A DNA stretch of 64,000 bases from Pomphorhynchus laevis (lineage: Eukaryota; Acanthocephala; Palaeacanthocephala; Echinorhynchida; Pomphorhynchidae). Position numbers and translations under genes: made by a program. How positions within the stretch are numbered: the stretch's first letter is position 1; each line of letters opens with the position of its first letter. Below, piece after piece: positions 36,170 to 47,930 of the stretch. The stretch covers positions 1 to 64,000 of the forward strand of contig WNNJ02000425.1 of NCBI GenBank assembly GCA_012934845.2, written 5' to 3'. Under the pieces are notes generated by a model that searched no databases, had not been told where the DNA came from, and was given only the letters and a program-made list of their open reading frames with translations.

Positions 36170-37400
36170 TGGATCAAAGAAGAGATGAAATTATTTTTGA
36201 TATTTCGCTAACTTCTGTTAGCATCTTTAGAAAATCACAATGTTTTTTAAAATATTTATGCTTATATAAAAAAGTTTAAAACGATCGCCGCCATTTTCTT
36301 TGAGCAGATGCTGCTGTCGATAAACAGCAGCTTTCAGTATTGTTTGAATTGTGACACGATTTTGGCAACTTGTAGGTACACAAAGCGCAATGAAAAGGAT
36401 GATTTAAAATAATTTAGAAACAAAACAAAAGAAATAACCATAATATTTCCATTCAAAATAAATAATTAAAAAAAATAGAAAAATATATATAAATAATAAT
36501 AAAAAGTACTAGTAAAATTAAATAAAGTATAAAAATAGAAAAGATTATTTTAACAAAAGAATCGTTTACAACATCTTTACAAAATATTTAAAGTTACGTC
36601 AAGTTCATTATTCGGCATAATAATATTGGAGTTTTTATTAATATAATAAGCATCAAGAATTTTTCCATTTAAACAATTGGTTTCTTTTGCAAAAACAAGT
36701 ATTATTATAGTCAACATTGCGATCTAAATTTAAACTATGGTCTATAATAGCGCTACTTAGGCCCTTTTTGAGTGTATATTTGTGTTGTTTTACTCTAGTA
36801 TCTAATGGTTAGCCTTTGTGACCCATAAATATTTTATCGCATTCTAAACAAGAAATTTTATAAACAACTCCATCATTATCATGTTTGGGTTTATTTTTCA
36901 AAATGTTGAGTAGTTTCGGTATTTTACTATTATGCAAAACAATATTTGAAGTATTTAATGTTTTATTGTTTGAAACAAATCTTTTTAAATTAATATTCCA
37001 AAAATTATTTATAAATGTCAATCCTATGTATTTCTTTTCTCGTCCCGACCAAAAACAACATCTTTATCAGTTTTGGTATTTTTGTAGAAAGCCTTTTTAA
37101 TTGCCCATGATGGAAAACCGTTTTTATCTAGTAGAATTCTAATAATCTTATTATTTGTTTCAAGCTCATTTATATCGGAAACAATCATCTTGCTTCGTAA
37201 AAACAAAGAATTGGCAGCATATATTTTCCAAGATGTTCGGACATTAGTATTCCACGAAACAATATTTAAATTATTTAAATTTTTATAATAAGCGGATGTT
37301 TTTAAAATATCATTTGATGTTCTACTAACGACGACATCTAAAAATGTTAATCTATAATCTAATTCTAATTCTATTGCCCACTGAATATTTTCATCAAACA
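36170..37400 (-). mobile_element. Penelope-like element P1: RT end, GIY-YIG nuclease and 3' terminal region
   Basis: Minus-strand sequence from 37,401 encodes the end of a PLE RT (LTFLDVVVSRTSND, SWKIYAANSLFLRSK, LLDKNGFPSWAIKKAF), then KPKHDNDGVVYKISCLECDKIFMGHKG and PLDTRVKQHKYTLKKGL, which is the GIY-YIG domain with its VVYKI strand, linker cysteines and the R..QH helix. The catalytic core RT motifs are absent, so the copy is 5'-truncated, at the centre of the palindrome described below. The 3' side ends near a hammerhead-like hairpin at 36,201-36,230. Confidence 0.75.
36201..36230 (-). ncRNA. hammerhead-like motif in PLE P1 3' region
   Basis: The minus strand reads CTAAAGAT-GCTAAC-AGAA-GTTAGC-GAAATA: a perfect 6-bp stem with an AGAA loop between a degenerate CTGANGA box and GAAA. 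That is the order of the hammerhead catalytic core and stem II. Stems I and III were not identified. Hammerhead motifs are known in PLE terminal repeats. Confidence 0.4.
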
Positions 37401-37401
37401 A
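36809..37401 (-). pseudogene. PLE P1 RT C-terminus and GIY-YIG coding remnant
   Basis: The RT thumb portion (125 codons) and the linker/GIY-YIG portion (70 codons) lie head to tail. In PLE proteins the GIY-YIG domain makes the nick that primes reverse transcription. VVYKISC...C with a CX2C pair before the second strand (FMGH, in place of YIGH) matches the Penelope/Poseidon-type domain with its zinc-binding linker. Most of the RT is missing upstream, so the piece cannot act alone. Confidence 0.7.
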
Positions 37402-37582
37402 TATTGTTTTGGTGAAAATATTTAGTGGGCAATAGAATTAGAATTAGATTATAGATTAACATTTTTAGATGTCGTCGTTAGTAGAACATCAAATGATATT
37501 TTAAAAACATCCGTTTATTATAAAAATTCAAATAATTTTAATATTGTTTCGTGGAATACCAATGTCCGAACATCTTGAAAAA
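37224..37582. repeat. head-to-head palindrome of PLE P1 sequence
   Basis: The RT end of P1 (37,224-37,399, minus) is repeated as an inverted copy at 37,405-37,582 (plus) with only a few mismatches over about 175 bp. The centre lies at the CAATATTG around 37,400. The near identity of the arms indicates a recent event. Confidence 0.93.
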
Positions 37583-37665
37583 TACAACATCACCTTAATA
37601 ATTATAACCTGCACAACCGGTTTCTTAAACATATTTTAAAATTTATTCAAGTTTACAACCTATTT

Positions 37666-37739
37666 CCAAATCCAGACGATCCACTTGTTCCTGAAATAGC
37701 TTTACTATACATATCGAATGGACGTGAATATGAAAGGAT
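37666..37739 (+). pseudogene. 74-bp duplicate of the UBE2D 3' coding region
   Basis: The segment CCAAATCCAGACGATCCACT through GAATATGAAAGGAT matches the UBE2D gene at 35,862-35,935 with about six or seven differences. It covers [13 protein letters not shown] to the region before the last helix. It is bordered on its right by a 12-bp hairpin GATAATATCGTC/GACGATATTATC. It is not part of an open gene. Confidence 0.9.
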
Positions 37740-38019
37740 AATATCGTCCATAATATCGACGATATTATCGTATTGTGTTGTCATGTTATAGAATTTACAT
37801 TTAAATTCGTTGTACATTCGCCGTTGATAAGTATGGAACAATATTTGAACAATTACATAATAATAACATATCACTTAAATAAGCAGACGGATTTTGCACT
37901 ATATTATATAAATAAAAAAATAAAAAATATTTTAATCAGTAAGTTTTATAATTTATATTTATGCAAATTAATAATTTTTAAAAATTCAAATTTTGTAAAT
38001 TGATTAATTATTAATATAC

Positions 38020-38300
38020 AATTTAAATCAGCTAACTGAGTCTACGTATTGTTATATAATTATAAAATAAACAAAACATAATAATGCTAAATCAAAATTT
38101 AATAATTAAATAATAAAATTAATAATTGTTTTTAGATTTTCTATAATTTAATCAAGTTAAAAAAAAAAATAAAAAATAAAAAATAAAATTTAAAATAAAC
38201 GTCATTTTTATGAATTGACTAATAAATAACAGACGTTGTATCAGAATAAGAATTAGAGGTCATCAGGAGGAACTGCTATGCTATCAGGTTTCGGCCCCTA
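38020..38300 (-). repeat. PLE-type terminal repeat, copy B
   Basis: The best preserved copy: ATCAGCTAACTGAGTCTACG at the left, GAATTGACTAATAAATAACA, GAGGTCATCAG and GGTTTCGGCCCC at the right. On the minus strand it reads AGGGGCC-GAAAC, 21 nt, then CTGATGACCTCT. It sits about 100 bp downstream of the P2 RT stop in the same orientation, as expected for a PLE 3' terminal repeat. Confidence 0.7.
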
Positions 38301-38396
38301 ACTCCTCTACCCAACATAGCAGCGGGGCCAAATACATGCTAATGATGTATTTCCTCTGAAATAACTATCTAGTATCTTATTCTAATGCAAAGTATA

Positions 38397-39377
38397 TTAT
38401 TTATTATCCATCCATAAAAATTTACCACTTAAGAGTTTAAATTTATTCTTTATATTATTGTGTTGATTTATATATTTTACTATTTTCTGCTTGATGTTAT
38501 TTTTATAGTAACCTAGTTTAAAATATGTATCTATTAAATTATTTAAATGATTTTGAAGAAAGCCAATATCATTACATATTGTTGCAATTCTTAAAATTTC
38601 ATTATTTAATGTATTATATTTTATATTATATGGTATGCATGAATGCTCATGCAAAAATATGTTTCTTGTAAATTTAAATATGTCATCTTTACGATATAAA
38701 TTAGTGGTAGTTTTTGTTAATGTTAATTTAATGTTCATATCTAGATATACAACTTCTTTATCGTTAATATTGGTTTTGTTAAGAATCAGGCTTTCGTGAT
38801 AAATTTGTTCACTAATTGAATAAAAATTATTAGAATTAAATACACATATATCATCAATGTATCGAAACATATATTTCATATATTTATATTGTTTAGATTT
38901 AGTTTTTACACAGTTATGAACAAATTCATATTTTAGAAAGCTTAAAAATAAGTCAGCTATAATTGGGCTACTATTACCTTCCATTGGAACACCTTTTACT
39001 TGTCTAAATATAGATGTCCCTACTTTTAAATAATTTTGATTTATCAAATATTATTTAATGATTCTAATAATTCAATTTTATTCATATATTTATATTTACT
39101 TGATGGTTTGATTTTTGTTAGATATGCGTTATAGTTATTATAACATATATATTTATATCTTTTTCCGATTATAAAATTAATTAATTTTACTAACGCTTTT
39201 TTATATCTGCTAAATCTAGATTTCCATAAAGCGTACTAAAATTGTTTGTATTTATATTTTGAAAATTTATTCCTTTTGTGTGTTCTAAAATTATTTTGTA
39301 GAATTAATACTGAAATAGTGTTTTGTACCAGTATTAATTTCGATTAATTTACAATATTTTTGAAGTATGCTTTAATT
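38397..39377 (-). mobile_element. Penelope-like element P2, reverse transcriptase
   Basis: The minus-strand frame 39,047-38,397 has RQVKGVPMEGNSSPIIADLF (motif B region), RYIDDICVFNSN (YIDD catalytic box), VVYLDMNIKLTLTK and LYRKDDIFKF. Upstream to 39,377 a decayed stretch matches the finger and motif A part of P3. The set of motifs fits a PLE-type RT; 216 codons remain open. It is truncated at 39,377, exactly where a 209-bp tandem duplication begins. No GIY-YIG domain follows; the frame ends about 100 bp before terminal repeat copy B. Confidence 0.7.
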
Positions 39378-39795
39378 ACTAAGTATTTTATTCATATAAA
39401 CAGAAATGGGTTTAATGTACATTTAAGTTACTTATAATGATTATTTATAAACTTAAATCACTACGTTCCAATGTTCCGTTTATATTTTTAAATAAAAGAC
39501 TGGATACTTTCAAAAAGTTGTATTATTTTATTAAATTATGTAATCAATAAATAATTATTAATATATCATATTTTTGATTTAACCTAACTAAGTATTTTAT
39601 TCATATAAGCAGAAATGGGTTTAATGTACATTTAAGTTACTTATAATGATTATTTATAAACTTAAATCACTACGTTCCAATGTTCCGTTTATATTTTTAA
39701 ATAAAAGACTGGATACTTTCAAAAAGTTGTATTATTTTATTAAATTATGTAATCAATAAATAATTATTAATATATCATATTTTTGATTTAACCTA
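39378..39795. repeat. 209-bp tandem duplication, two nearly identical copies
   Basis: ACTAAGTATTTTATTCATAT at 39,378 recurs at 39,587. Only one difference is visible (AAACAG against AAGCAG) over the full 209 bp, so the event is very recent. Confidence 0.95.
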
Positions 39796-39799
39796 AATT

Positions 39800-41300
39800 T
39801 GATAGAAACTGAAATCTAAATTTGATAAAACTGCGAATTTTAGTTTTCGCAGCTTTCGAAAATGTATCTGCACGAAAATGATAAACATTTTCCTTTTATA
39901 AAATAATTTGTTTTGCTTTAGTGCAAATCAAAGTATAAATAAACATTTTTATAGTTTTTAATTGTGGTATGCAAATCATTTCGTTCAATACAAGCAATAA
40001 TTAAAACTGAAATATTTATAGTACACGCGTGAATTTAAAATGGCACAATATGATATTGCATTATTATGCTGATTTTAAATTTGCGGTTATGCAATATGGA
40101 GTCCTTCTTATCATATTCTTGGAATACGACAAAAAAGAAGAAAAATCGAATATCTATTTATTGTGAAGATCGATCACTACCTTACATCCCTTGAGCAATT
40201 GATAAGGAGACAATACATCTCATAATATTGTAGGATCTTACTCTCAGAAAATGGATTACATACCTGTCATGGTTTTATCCAACAATATTAAAATGTGTCT
40301 TAAGATACCAAATATATTTTTAAATTTAAGCTATTGAAAGGATTGAACGTAATTTCCACATATACAATTCAATTCTGTAATATAAGCGGACTGTATTTTA
40401 AGCGAACAATATTGATATCCATGAATAGCTATTTAATAAGTTTGTACTGAAATAATTAACGATTCTCAATTCTTCGGTAAACTTTTGTTATCTGCTTTAT
40501 TTAGTTAAGAAAACGCATCCAATACTCTTTAATTAGTTATCTAGATTTCATATTGCTTATAAAAAATCGTTTTCATTTTCGTTGTGCGTATTTATATACA
40601 TGTATATACTGCATGAAATATTTAAGATTTTAATTTCTAATTAAAAACCTAAAATATAATATGCTGTTCATTTTAACGTAAACACTGCATTAAATATAAA
40701 TTGGCATTTAAATAATTTGAATACAATTTTTTCACTGTACACAACGCGCCTAAAGAAAAATGGTTGGATTCATTGATAGCTTTCAACGTGATGAGACAAA
40801 AACGGTTTTAGTGGGATACATTTACCGTGCTTGATTTGTGAAATGTCAAGAAGAAATAGCTAAAATCGAATTAAAGCGGAGATCACAATTCTAATCAGAG
40901 TTCTGTTGTATTCACAATAGAAAACGTCAATATTTTTTACTTTATAATTTAATAAAAGGCGATCAATGCTGATGTAAATAAAGCTGACTTGCTATGATAA
41001 TTTGTATATTGATATAAACCGGTATAACTACTAGTGGTAGTAGGAGACAATTTATTGCACAAGCTTGAGGCTTGTAGGAATTCACCAGCTACACAATTTA
41101 GACAACAATAACAATTGAAAACGGGGATATAAATGTTTTTCAAAAATGGAAAATAGAAAATTATAAAATCGACATTTTCAATGACATTATTATGTAAGAT
41201 TATTTCATTTATTCAAATTCTCAGTTTTTTTCCGTTTTACTACATTTTATTGTGTAAGCAGACTCCATTTAAAATTGTCAAAAGATCAAGAAGAGTCAAT
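39800..41300. other. AT-rich non-coding interval
   Basis: No gene or repeat is supported. The 64-codon frame at 40,949-41,143 (minus) has cysteines (YCCLNCV) but no family match I recognise. Confidence 0.5.
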
Positions 41301-41318
41301 TATTTTTTTGTTCACAAA

Positions 41319-41347
41319 TTTTCAACCACTACTGCGGTCATCATCAG
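41319..41347 (-). ncRNA. hammerhead-like motif
   Basis: The minus strand reads CTGATGA-T-GACC-GCAGTAGT-GGTT-GAAAATTTG. The stem has four pairs, one of them G-U. GAAAATTTG recurs in the foldback at 41,504-41,748, so this looks like a solo end of the same repeat. Confidence 0.35.
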
Positions 41348-41503
41348 GGAAACAACGATTCAATTTACTCTATGTGTACCACTACAACTCTGATTTACAT
41401 TGATCTATATTGAATTTGCTGATAACTAAATTTAGAAAATGTGAAAACTTGACAACAATCTTATATTAATAATATTTTAAATTGACTCTCTTCACTTATT
41501 TAA

Positions 41504-41748
41504 GAATATTTACAATTAGAAGAGATTGAAAAAAGATTATCTATTCAAAGTCAAGCTTTCGAGAGCAGCTGTAATCATTGTCAGAAAAAAATCACATTAC
41601 AAGAATTTTTGTTCAAAGCTGATTTTAAATACCAGTTTTGAACAGAAATTCTTGTAATGTAATTATTTTCCGGTGATGATCGCACTCACTATTGAAAATT
41701 TGACTTTAAATAAATAATCCTTTTTCAATCTCTCCGAATTGTAGATAT
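41504..41748. repeat. 245-bp foldback element with about 118-bp arms
   Basis: The left arm (from AATATTTACAATT through AATCACATTACAAGAATTTT) returns as its reverse complement (CTTGTAATGTAATTATTTTC to AATTGTAGATATT) after a loop of about ten bases. Arm identity is roughly 80%. Each arm carries a CTG-N-GATGAT...GAAAATTTGACTT-like box. No open frame or TIR-type transposase is present. Confidence 0.88.
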
Positions 41749-41759
41749 TAATTTAGAAT

Positions 41760-43448
41760 ATCGACAGATATTTATTTTTACCTTTGAATAAAAAATGAAT
41801 ATAAATGCATTTTTGTATATTTATACGTGCTTGTCATATTTGCTTACAGTAAATAAAATACAGGAGAGATGGAAATGCATTTAAATGATAATTTACGTTC
41901 TATTCATTATTTTTTGAATAATAAATTTATAATTGATGAATTATCGCTACAATACATAAACGAACATTTTTATAAACGATCTATATATTTAACATAATAT
42001 TCAATATATTTTTATATAGGAGTTTATATTCTCGGCAATGTAATGAATTAAATAATTTAAGTTTTAACGTAAAAATTACACTGTTATTCGCTATAAAAAT
42101 ATTAAAGCAGATGATAGATGTGTTGATGAACTTTTAATTTACAATAAATATATAGATGTATGTATTTTAAACAATATCAAATAAGATAAATTATATAACG
42201 CTTTACTTTAATTTGTACTGATATTATTAAAGCTTAACTTAAGTACGAATTAAATATCAACTTAACTGTATAATATTGAAATGCATATTATATTTGTCTT
42301 TTTCATAAAAATGCATACTTTAGGCTTTAAATCTAAAAATCGCAGAACTTAGCGATCTCGCCTGTTCTAATAGGTATTTACTTCCAAAGTAATAACCAAA
42401 CCTTTATATTGTTCAGTTGCTAATAATTTTTAAAATATTTTATACTCATTCTCACATATTATATTATCCATTAATATTTTGAAATTATTAAAATCTAAAA
42501 TTTAAAATTGGTTATTAAAATTTAAATATTGCTATAAATATTATTTTTGATATTCTCTATCAAAAGTATATGTAGTTTCATATATACGTATATATAAGTA
42601 TATATAGTTTCATAGATATCATATAGTTTCAATATCAATCTTACTGATCCCAACCTGTTTACACTATAAAGTAACCAAAGACTGTCGCAGACCGGTAGAT
42701 TACCCATGTTTCGTTGCTTAACAAATTATATTTAATATTATTTGGTATTCATACATTTTCACGCATACATTTTTATTCGTGTTAAGTAGAAAAGGCCTAC
42801 TAAACGATACAAATCAATTATCGTCTATATACACTTCCACAGAAGCGATATGAAATATTACAATATCTTCAAATTTCAATAGGAGATAGGTTGAGTGAGA
42901 GGCATAAATTGTACGAAAATTTATGTAAAGCTATTTACACGAATGTATTAAAAAGAGGAATTAAGCTATACGATATTTGTAAGTCCACAGTATCAATAGC
43001 AACATTAAAAGTAGAGTTACTTACAACTAGTATTATTATGTTATAGCTTTCTCAGAAACTTATGAAATCGACGAAGAAAGTATACTACATACAATCATCT
43101 GTTTTGCGTATAATCGTTATTTATAATTAAATAAATTAGATCTTAATATTCTAGCAAAATATTTTCTTTGTACTATCAAAAATCAAAAGATGAAACTTTC
43201 TGAATACTTACGAGACTTGTTGACAATTTATGTTTTATGCGTACATTAATAGTTATTATAGTATTTGATTGAATAATGATTGTCCTCACGAGACAATGAG
43301 ATTTTATAAAGTATCGTCACCTGAATATAGGTATATAATATTAGGTAATTATATTTACACATATATTTAATGTCTTTATATTTATTTGGTTTACTATTCA
43401 CATAATTTTGCTTAATTCGTAATTTAAAAAGCTTAAAAATAAGTAAGT
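41760..43448. other. AT-rich non-coding interval
   Basis: I see no gene. Short TATATA/ATACGTAT palindromes cluster near 42,570-42,630. Confidence 0.5.
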
Positions 43449-43456
43449 GGTTATAG

Positions 43457-43623
43457 CAGGAGTGTCAAACATACGGCCCACGAAGTATTTAGTGTTGCCC
43501 GTAAAAGAAAAGTCTTATATATAGTATCACTACTCCATATCGTAATATAAAAAATAGTGATGCGACCCTCGATAATTTTGATCCCAGTGAAACCAATGTT
43601 GTCGTTTAAGTTTGACAGGCCTG
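43457..43623. mobile_element. hAT-type MITE, 167 bp
   Basis: The ends are CAGGAGTGTCAAACATACGG and GTTTGACAGGCCTG, an imperfect terminal inverted repeat of the CAGGGGTGTCAAAC class typical of animal hAT nonautonomous elements. The flanks GGTTATAG (43,449-43,456) and GATTATAG (43,624-43,631) match at 7 of 8 positions, the size of hAT target duplications. It has no coding capacity. Confidence 0.85.
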
Positions 43624-43769
43624 GATTATAGGATACGATTATCTCTCATTTGCATTATATTTTATTTTTCAAAATGCATATTTCTAATTTTTAATAATTT
43701 ACAGAATTATACCAATATTGATATTTAGAAATTAAATATAGAATCAAATTTAAATAATTAAATCAGTAG

Positions 43770-44420
43770 TTAGTTAATGTTAATTTAATGTTCATATCTA
43801 GATATACACCTTCTTTATCATCAATATTGGTTTTGTTAAGAATAAGGCCTTCTGGGCAAATTTGTTCGCTTATTGAATAAAAATCATTAGAATTAAATAC
43901 ATATATCATCAATATATCTAAATATATATTTGATATCTTTATATAATTTAGATTTATTTTTTACACTGTTATGAACAAATTCATATTCTATAAAGCTTAA
44001 AAACAAGTCAGCTATAATTGGGCTACTATTGCCACCCATTGGAACACCTTTTACTTGTCTAAATATAGATGTCCATACTTTTAAATAATTTTGATTTATT
44101 AAAATATTTAAGGATTCTATTAATTCAATTTTATCCATATATTTATATTTATTTGATGGTTTAATTTTTGTTAGATAGGCGTTATAATTATTATAACATA
44201 TATATGTATATCTTTTTCCGAATATAAGATTAATTAATTTTACTAACGCTTCTTTAATATCTACTAAATCTAGATTTGTATAAAGCGTACTAAAATCGTA
44301 CGTTTTTTGTATTCTGAAAATTTATTCCTTTTGTGTGTTCTAACAATTCTTTTGTGAAATCTGAAGTAGTATTTTATACCAGTATTAATTTCTTATTGTA
44401 CAATATTTTTAAAATTTGTT
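43770..44420 (-). mobile_element. Penelope-like element P3, reverse transcriptase fragment
   Basis: The DNA is closely similar to P2. The minus-strand frame gives INQNYLKVWTSIFRQVKGVP and MGGNSSPIIADLFLSFIEYE, then FRYIDDICI. Upstream of it lies a motif-A-like FSTLYTNLDL-type region (about 44,270) with IFGKRYTYICYNN. It is truncated at both ends; the C-terminal half after the YIDD box stops near 43,770. The better preserved GG in motif B shows that P2 (MEG) has diverged there. Confidence 0.68.
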
Positions 44421-44579
44421 TTAATTAATTATAAGGACAAGCTTGAATGCAAATTTAAATATATCCTTGTTTAGCTGTTAAGAATTAATTAAATCATTTC
44501 TAAAATGTTTGTCGTGCTGTCTTGATAACTTCATGCCGGGACGACGTATATACGGAAATATTACTCTACTACTCAGTAC

Positions 44580-45780
44580 GGAAGCAGTATTGACGACCCT
44601 CCTCCGTTCTCGCTCTCCATTATGCATGCTGTATTTCCTCGCTGAACAGCTACGCTGATCTGTTGGAACAAGAAAGCACGGGCTCGGGGTTCGGAAGTTG
44701 AGCGGATTAAACGTGTGCTGAGTTAATGAAGGAACACAAGAGACACTGATCCGATCGCTTTTGTGCTTTCAATTGCCACTGGTATGAACATATATTGGCG
44801 GCTGTCACTGTTAGCATATTTGTGCACTTTCTTAGTTTCAGCGTTCTTTGCCACACTAGCCGCACTATATACCGAATTGCTAAGGTTGCTGGGTGCTGTA
44901 GTATCCACACAAGTGAAGTCCCACAGTATCAGTCTACATGACGACTCGGGAATCACTGTTCCACCGTCAAGTCGTCTGCCACTAACCCTGCAGACTCCTA
45001 TAGGCTCCTAACACAAGGGAAGCTAGTGGATGTCAATGCCTTCTTTAGTAGATTGTTAGCGTCGGCATGACGGGAATGACGAGACTTTGAGGCAACAGTT
45101 CAGCTCGTGAGTCCACACGTTATCAATTTTATTTCGCAGATGCACCGATACGGAACACGAAACCGGATTCCCAATCGGATTGCGACGGCGACTGTGATGC
45201 TAGCGTCATCCAGGCGAGTGTCTATTGAGCTAACGGGAATAGCGTTCAGGAAATCACCAGCGTGATCGCTACTAACTACTAGCAGCCTGGCGCGGGTATC
45301 GGTAGTGGTCGCTGAGTTCATAAGAGCCGCTTGTTTGACCGAGTAAATTGGATCTGTTCAATGTTTCAGGTGTTCTTTAACTACTGGACACTTCAACCCC
45401 GTGAACGCGGTCCACTCAAAAGCTGTATCGGCAAAGTCTTAACTCGCCCCGAAATCACAGTCTGATAATCTGACATCGCCCAGGATTTGATATACTAGTT
45501 GTTGGGATCCCGAAACCGAGGAACTGAAAGCCGGAATGCACATGTCTGTGCATTATGAGCTGCCCAATCCGTCAATCTTAACCGATAGAGAAGACTGGAT
45601 CCATGCAGAATCGTTGATAGGCAAGTTGAGGATGCCCTGCAAAATCTCGCGAAGCAGCACGTTGTAGTGCGTACATACATTGCTTCAGAAGCAAGGTGCG
45701 CATCGAAGTAGATAATTTAATCGTGGAATGTTGAATGCGTTTCAACATCGTTGATATTTTTTGTAATTGCACTCAAATAA
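44580..45780 (-). mobile_element. retroelement family C, fragment C2 (post-RT and nuclease region)
   Basis: Minus-strand blocks in order are RARLLVVSSDHAGDFLNAIP with RLDDASITVAVAIRLG (45,321-45,100), a cysteine-bearing PYRCIC region, LILWDFTCVDTTAPSNLSNS with AETKKVHKYA and IPVAIES (44,956-44,723), and the C-terminal segment shared with C1 near 44,600-44,700. A WDFT...D core fits a restriction-like (PD-D/ExK) nuclease, as found at the C-terminus of early-branching LINEs. The family itself is common in invertebrate gene models, but I cannot name its clade. Frames are broken between blocks. Confidence 0.65.
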
Positions 45781-45789
45781 AAACTAGAT

Positions 45790-46670
45790 AGTTTTATTTT
45801 TCGATTCTAACGATATACCTATTTAATCTAGAGTAAAACTGTGATAACTAAGGATCGTGTTCAAGCATTAATCGCTACCTCCTTAGATTTATTCATATCA
45901 CATCACATTCACGATGCTTCTCATTAACGACAGGGGAAATAGCATAAGTTGTGTCCATTTGATAAGTTAGATGGTGACTAAAATACCGAAAGCAATTTAA
46001 AGCTAATTATTGAAATGATTCATGGAATTTATTGATTTATTTTTTATCAGGGTAAAAATTTATAAATTGCTAAATTTAAGAGCTGTATGTATTCATTGTT
46101 ATACATAATTAATGTGCCCAAAGAAAAATAATAATCTATCAAATTGCATTATTGTTATCAATACAATCGAATCAAAGTATTCTACTGGTAGTCAGTTATT
46201 TTTCACTAAAAATGTGTTTTATCTGTTTCCTCTAATATACCACTTCATTGTTTCATAAATTGTTTAGCATCTGTAATTGCATAATAAGTTCACATTGTGA
46301 ACACTTCTTAAAACATTTTAAATGATGCTACTGCAGAAGAATTGCTAAATTGCATTCTGATTTTTAATTCTTTTTTAGTAAATAAATATGTAATAGCAAC
46401 GAATATATTCCTTTTATTTAAATTAAAATGTACTTGTGAATTAATTTATAAAGCTTATTCTGAGTGAATTTAATGTCGACTAAATAAAAAATATATGGAG
46501 TATTAACATAAAACAATGAAACAGGCACGATTTTATACGGATGATGATATAATTAACAATATTAATTATGAATAAATAAAATAATCTAAATATAGTATTA
46601 AATATGGATAATAATGCAGCAAATTCTTTGCTTTTAGTGTATATTTGTTATTTTAATGATTTATCATCAT
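45790..46670. other. AT-rich non-coding interval
   Basis: No gene or repeat is supported here. Confidence 0.5.
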
Positions 46671-46679
46671 TAACAACAT

Positions 46680-46880
46680 GATCGCATATACTTATATATT
46701 TCAAGTTTTATTTTAAATTCCAATTTTCAATTCTAACTTTATATAAATTTTATATAATAATATATAATATCCATTATTATTTAATTATTTTCTATTTAAT
46801 TATTTTTTTATTTGGCATTATTTTTAACTTATAAATAGTATAAAATACGTAGACTCAGTTTGCTGATTTGATTTATAAAC
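46680..46880 (+). repeat. PLE-type terminal repeat, copy E (partial)
   Basis: It ends in AAAATACGTAGACTCAGTTT followed by GCTGATTTGAT, the reverse complement of the left boundary of copies A and B, after 150 bp of matching AT-rich DNA. The GAATTGACTAATAAATA side is too decayed to place. Confidence 0.55.
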
Positions 46881-47389
46881 AAGTTGCAATTTCTTATGAG
46901 GGACTGAAATATATCATTTCTTATTATATTATTGTTAAAACTAGTAATGGCGATAATAAGCATGTACGATTTTTTCCTTAGATTGATTAGCAATCAGTGA
47001 AGTATTGGTAGCATACTTGTTCCACGATAAGAGTAAAGTTTAGTAGATACAATTAGGATCCAGTAAAAATTAAATTATCAACTTTTATTTGTCGGCAAAA
47101 TTATTATTTTGCAATGTTTTATAAGCCGTTTAATGTTACATGGTATTTTATTACCATAAGCTTATATTAATTGTTAAATAATTACGTGTTAATACACATT
47201 ATTTACGCTATTATTAACACATCTGGGTATAACCTTCATCTCAAACTTGCTTAAAAGTTCCTGCTTTCAGCTGTTATTATTAAAAATTGCTTTGGGCATT
47301 TTGGTTTCCTCGAAAAATGCAGATCTTTCGAATTTCGTCTAACATCATATGTATCTTATATTACACCCTCATGAGTTCTTAGAGATTTT

Positions 47390-47930
47390 AATCTTAAATA
47401 TTTTAAATGTAACAAAAAAGTGGTAAAGCTTGTGATGTTATAAATAATAATAATTGCTTTGTAAGTAATACGACAAACAAATGTTTTTCATTAAATATTA
47501 ATAATAATTGTAACTGCAATATCGCAGGTGTAGTGTATCTAATACAATGTACATGTGGACTATTAAAAATGTTAAAAACTAGGTTTAGGCAACACATATA
47601 TAATATACAGCATAATAGTCAAACTATATTTCATAAGCATATGAGATTAATAAGACATTATATAGGATACTGTAAATTATTTATTTTAGAACATATTATC
47701 GAAGAAAATAAGTCAATATGAAATCAAAAATTATTAGAAAGAGAAGATTTTTTGATTAAAACGTTAAATTCCAGGTACCCATTAGGATTGATTGCAGTAA
47801 TACAAGGAATTGGCAGAAGTAGTATAGTACATAATAAACAACTATGTTATAATAATCCGGTTAAACGTAAACCAAGAAGTCATAGTGATAGAAGGAATAA
47901 GAAAATAATAAATGTATAGATAACATAAAT
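47390..47930 (+). mobile_element. Penelope-like element P4, GIY-YIG nuclease and C-terminus
   Basis: Plus-strand translation shows a cysteine-bearing lead-in (NCNCNIAGVVYLIQCTCGLL), then KTRFRQHIYNIQHNSQTIFH, then FILEHIIEEN and NQKLLEREDFLIKTLNSRYP with LGL. This is the GIY-YIG fold (VVYLI strand, R..H helix, catalytic Glu in the LLEREDF helix) of a PLE type that ends in a P.GLN-like motif. It differs from P1 and so represents a second PLE lineage. No RT is attached. Part of the first turn around YVGKT is shortened. It is bounded by terminal repeat copy E about 500 bp upstream. Confidence 0.68.

Noticed and set aside
44763-45011. 82-codon plus-strand ORF with a membrane-like stretch
   Set aside because: Antisense shadow of the family C2 nuclease region.
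47403-47597. 64-codon minus-strand ORF
   Set aside because: Antisense of the PLE P4 GIY-YIG region.
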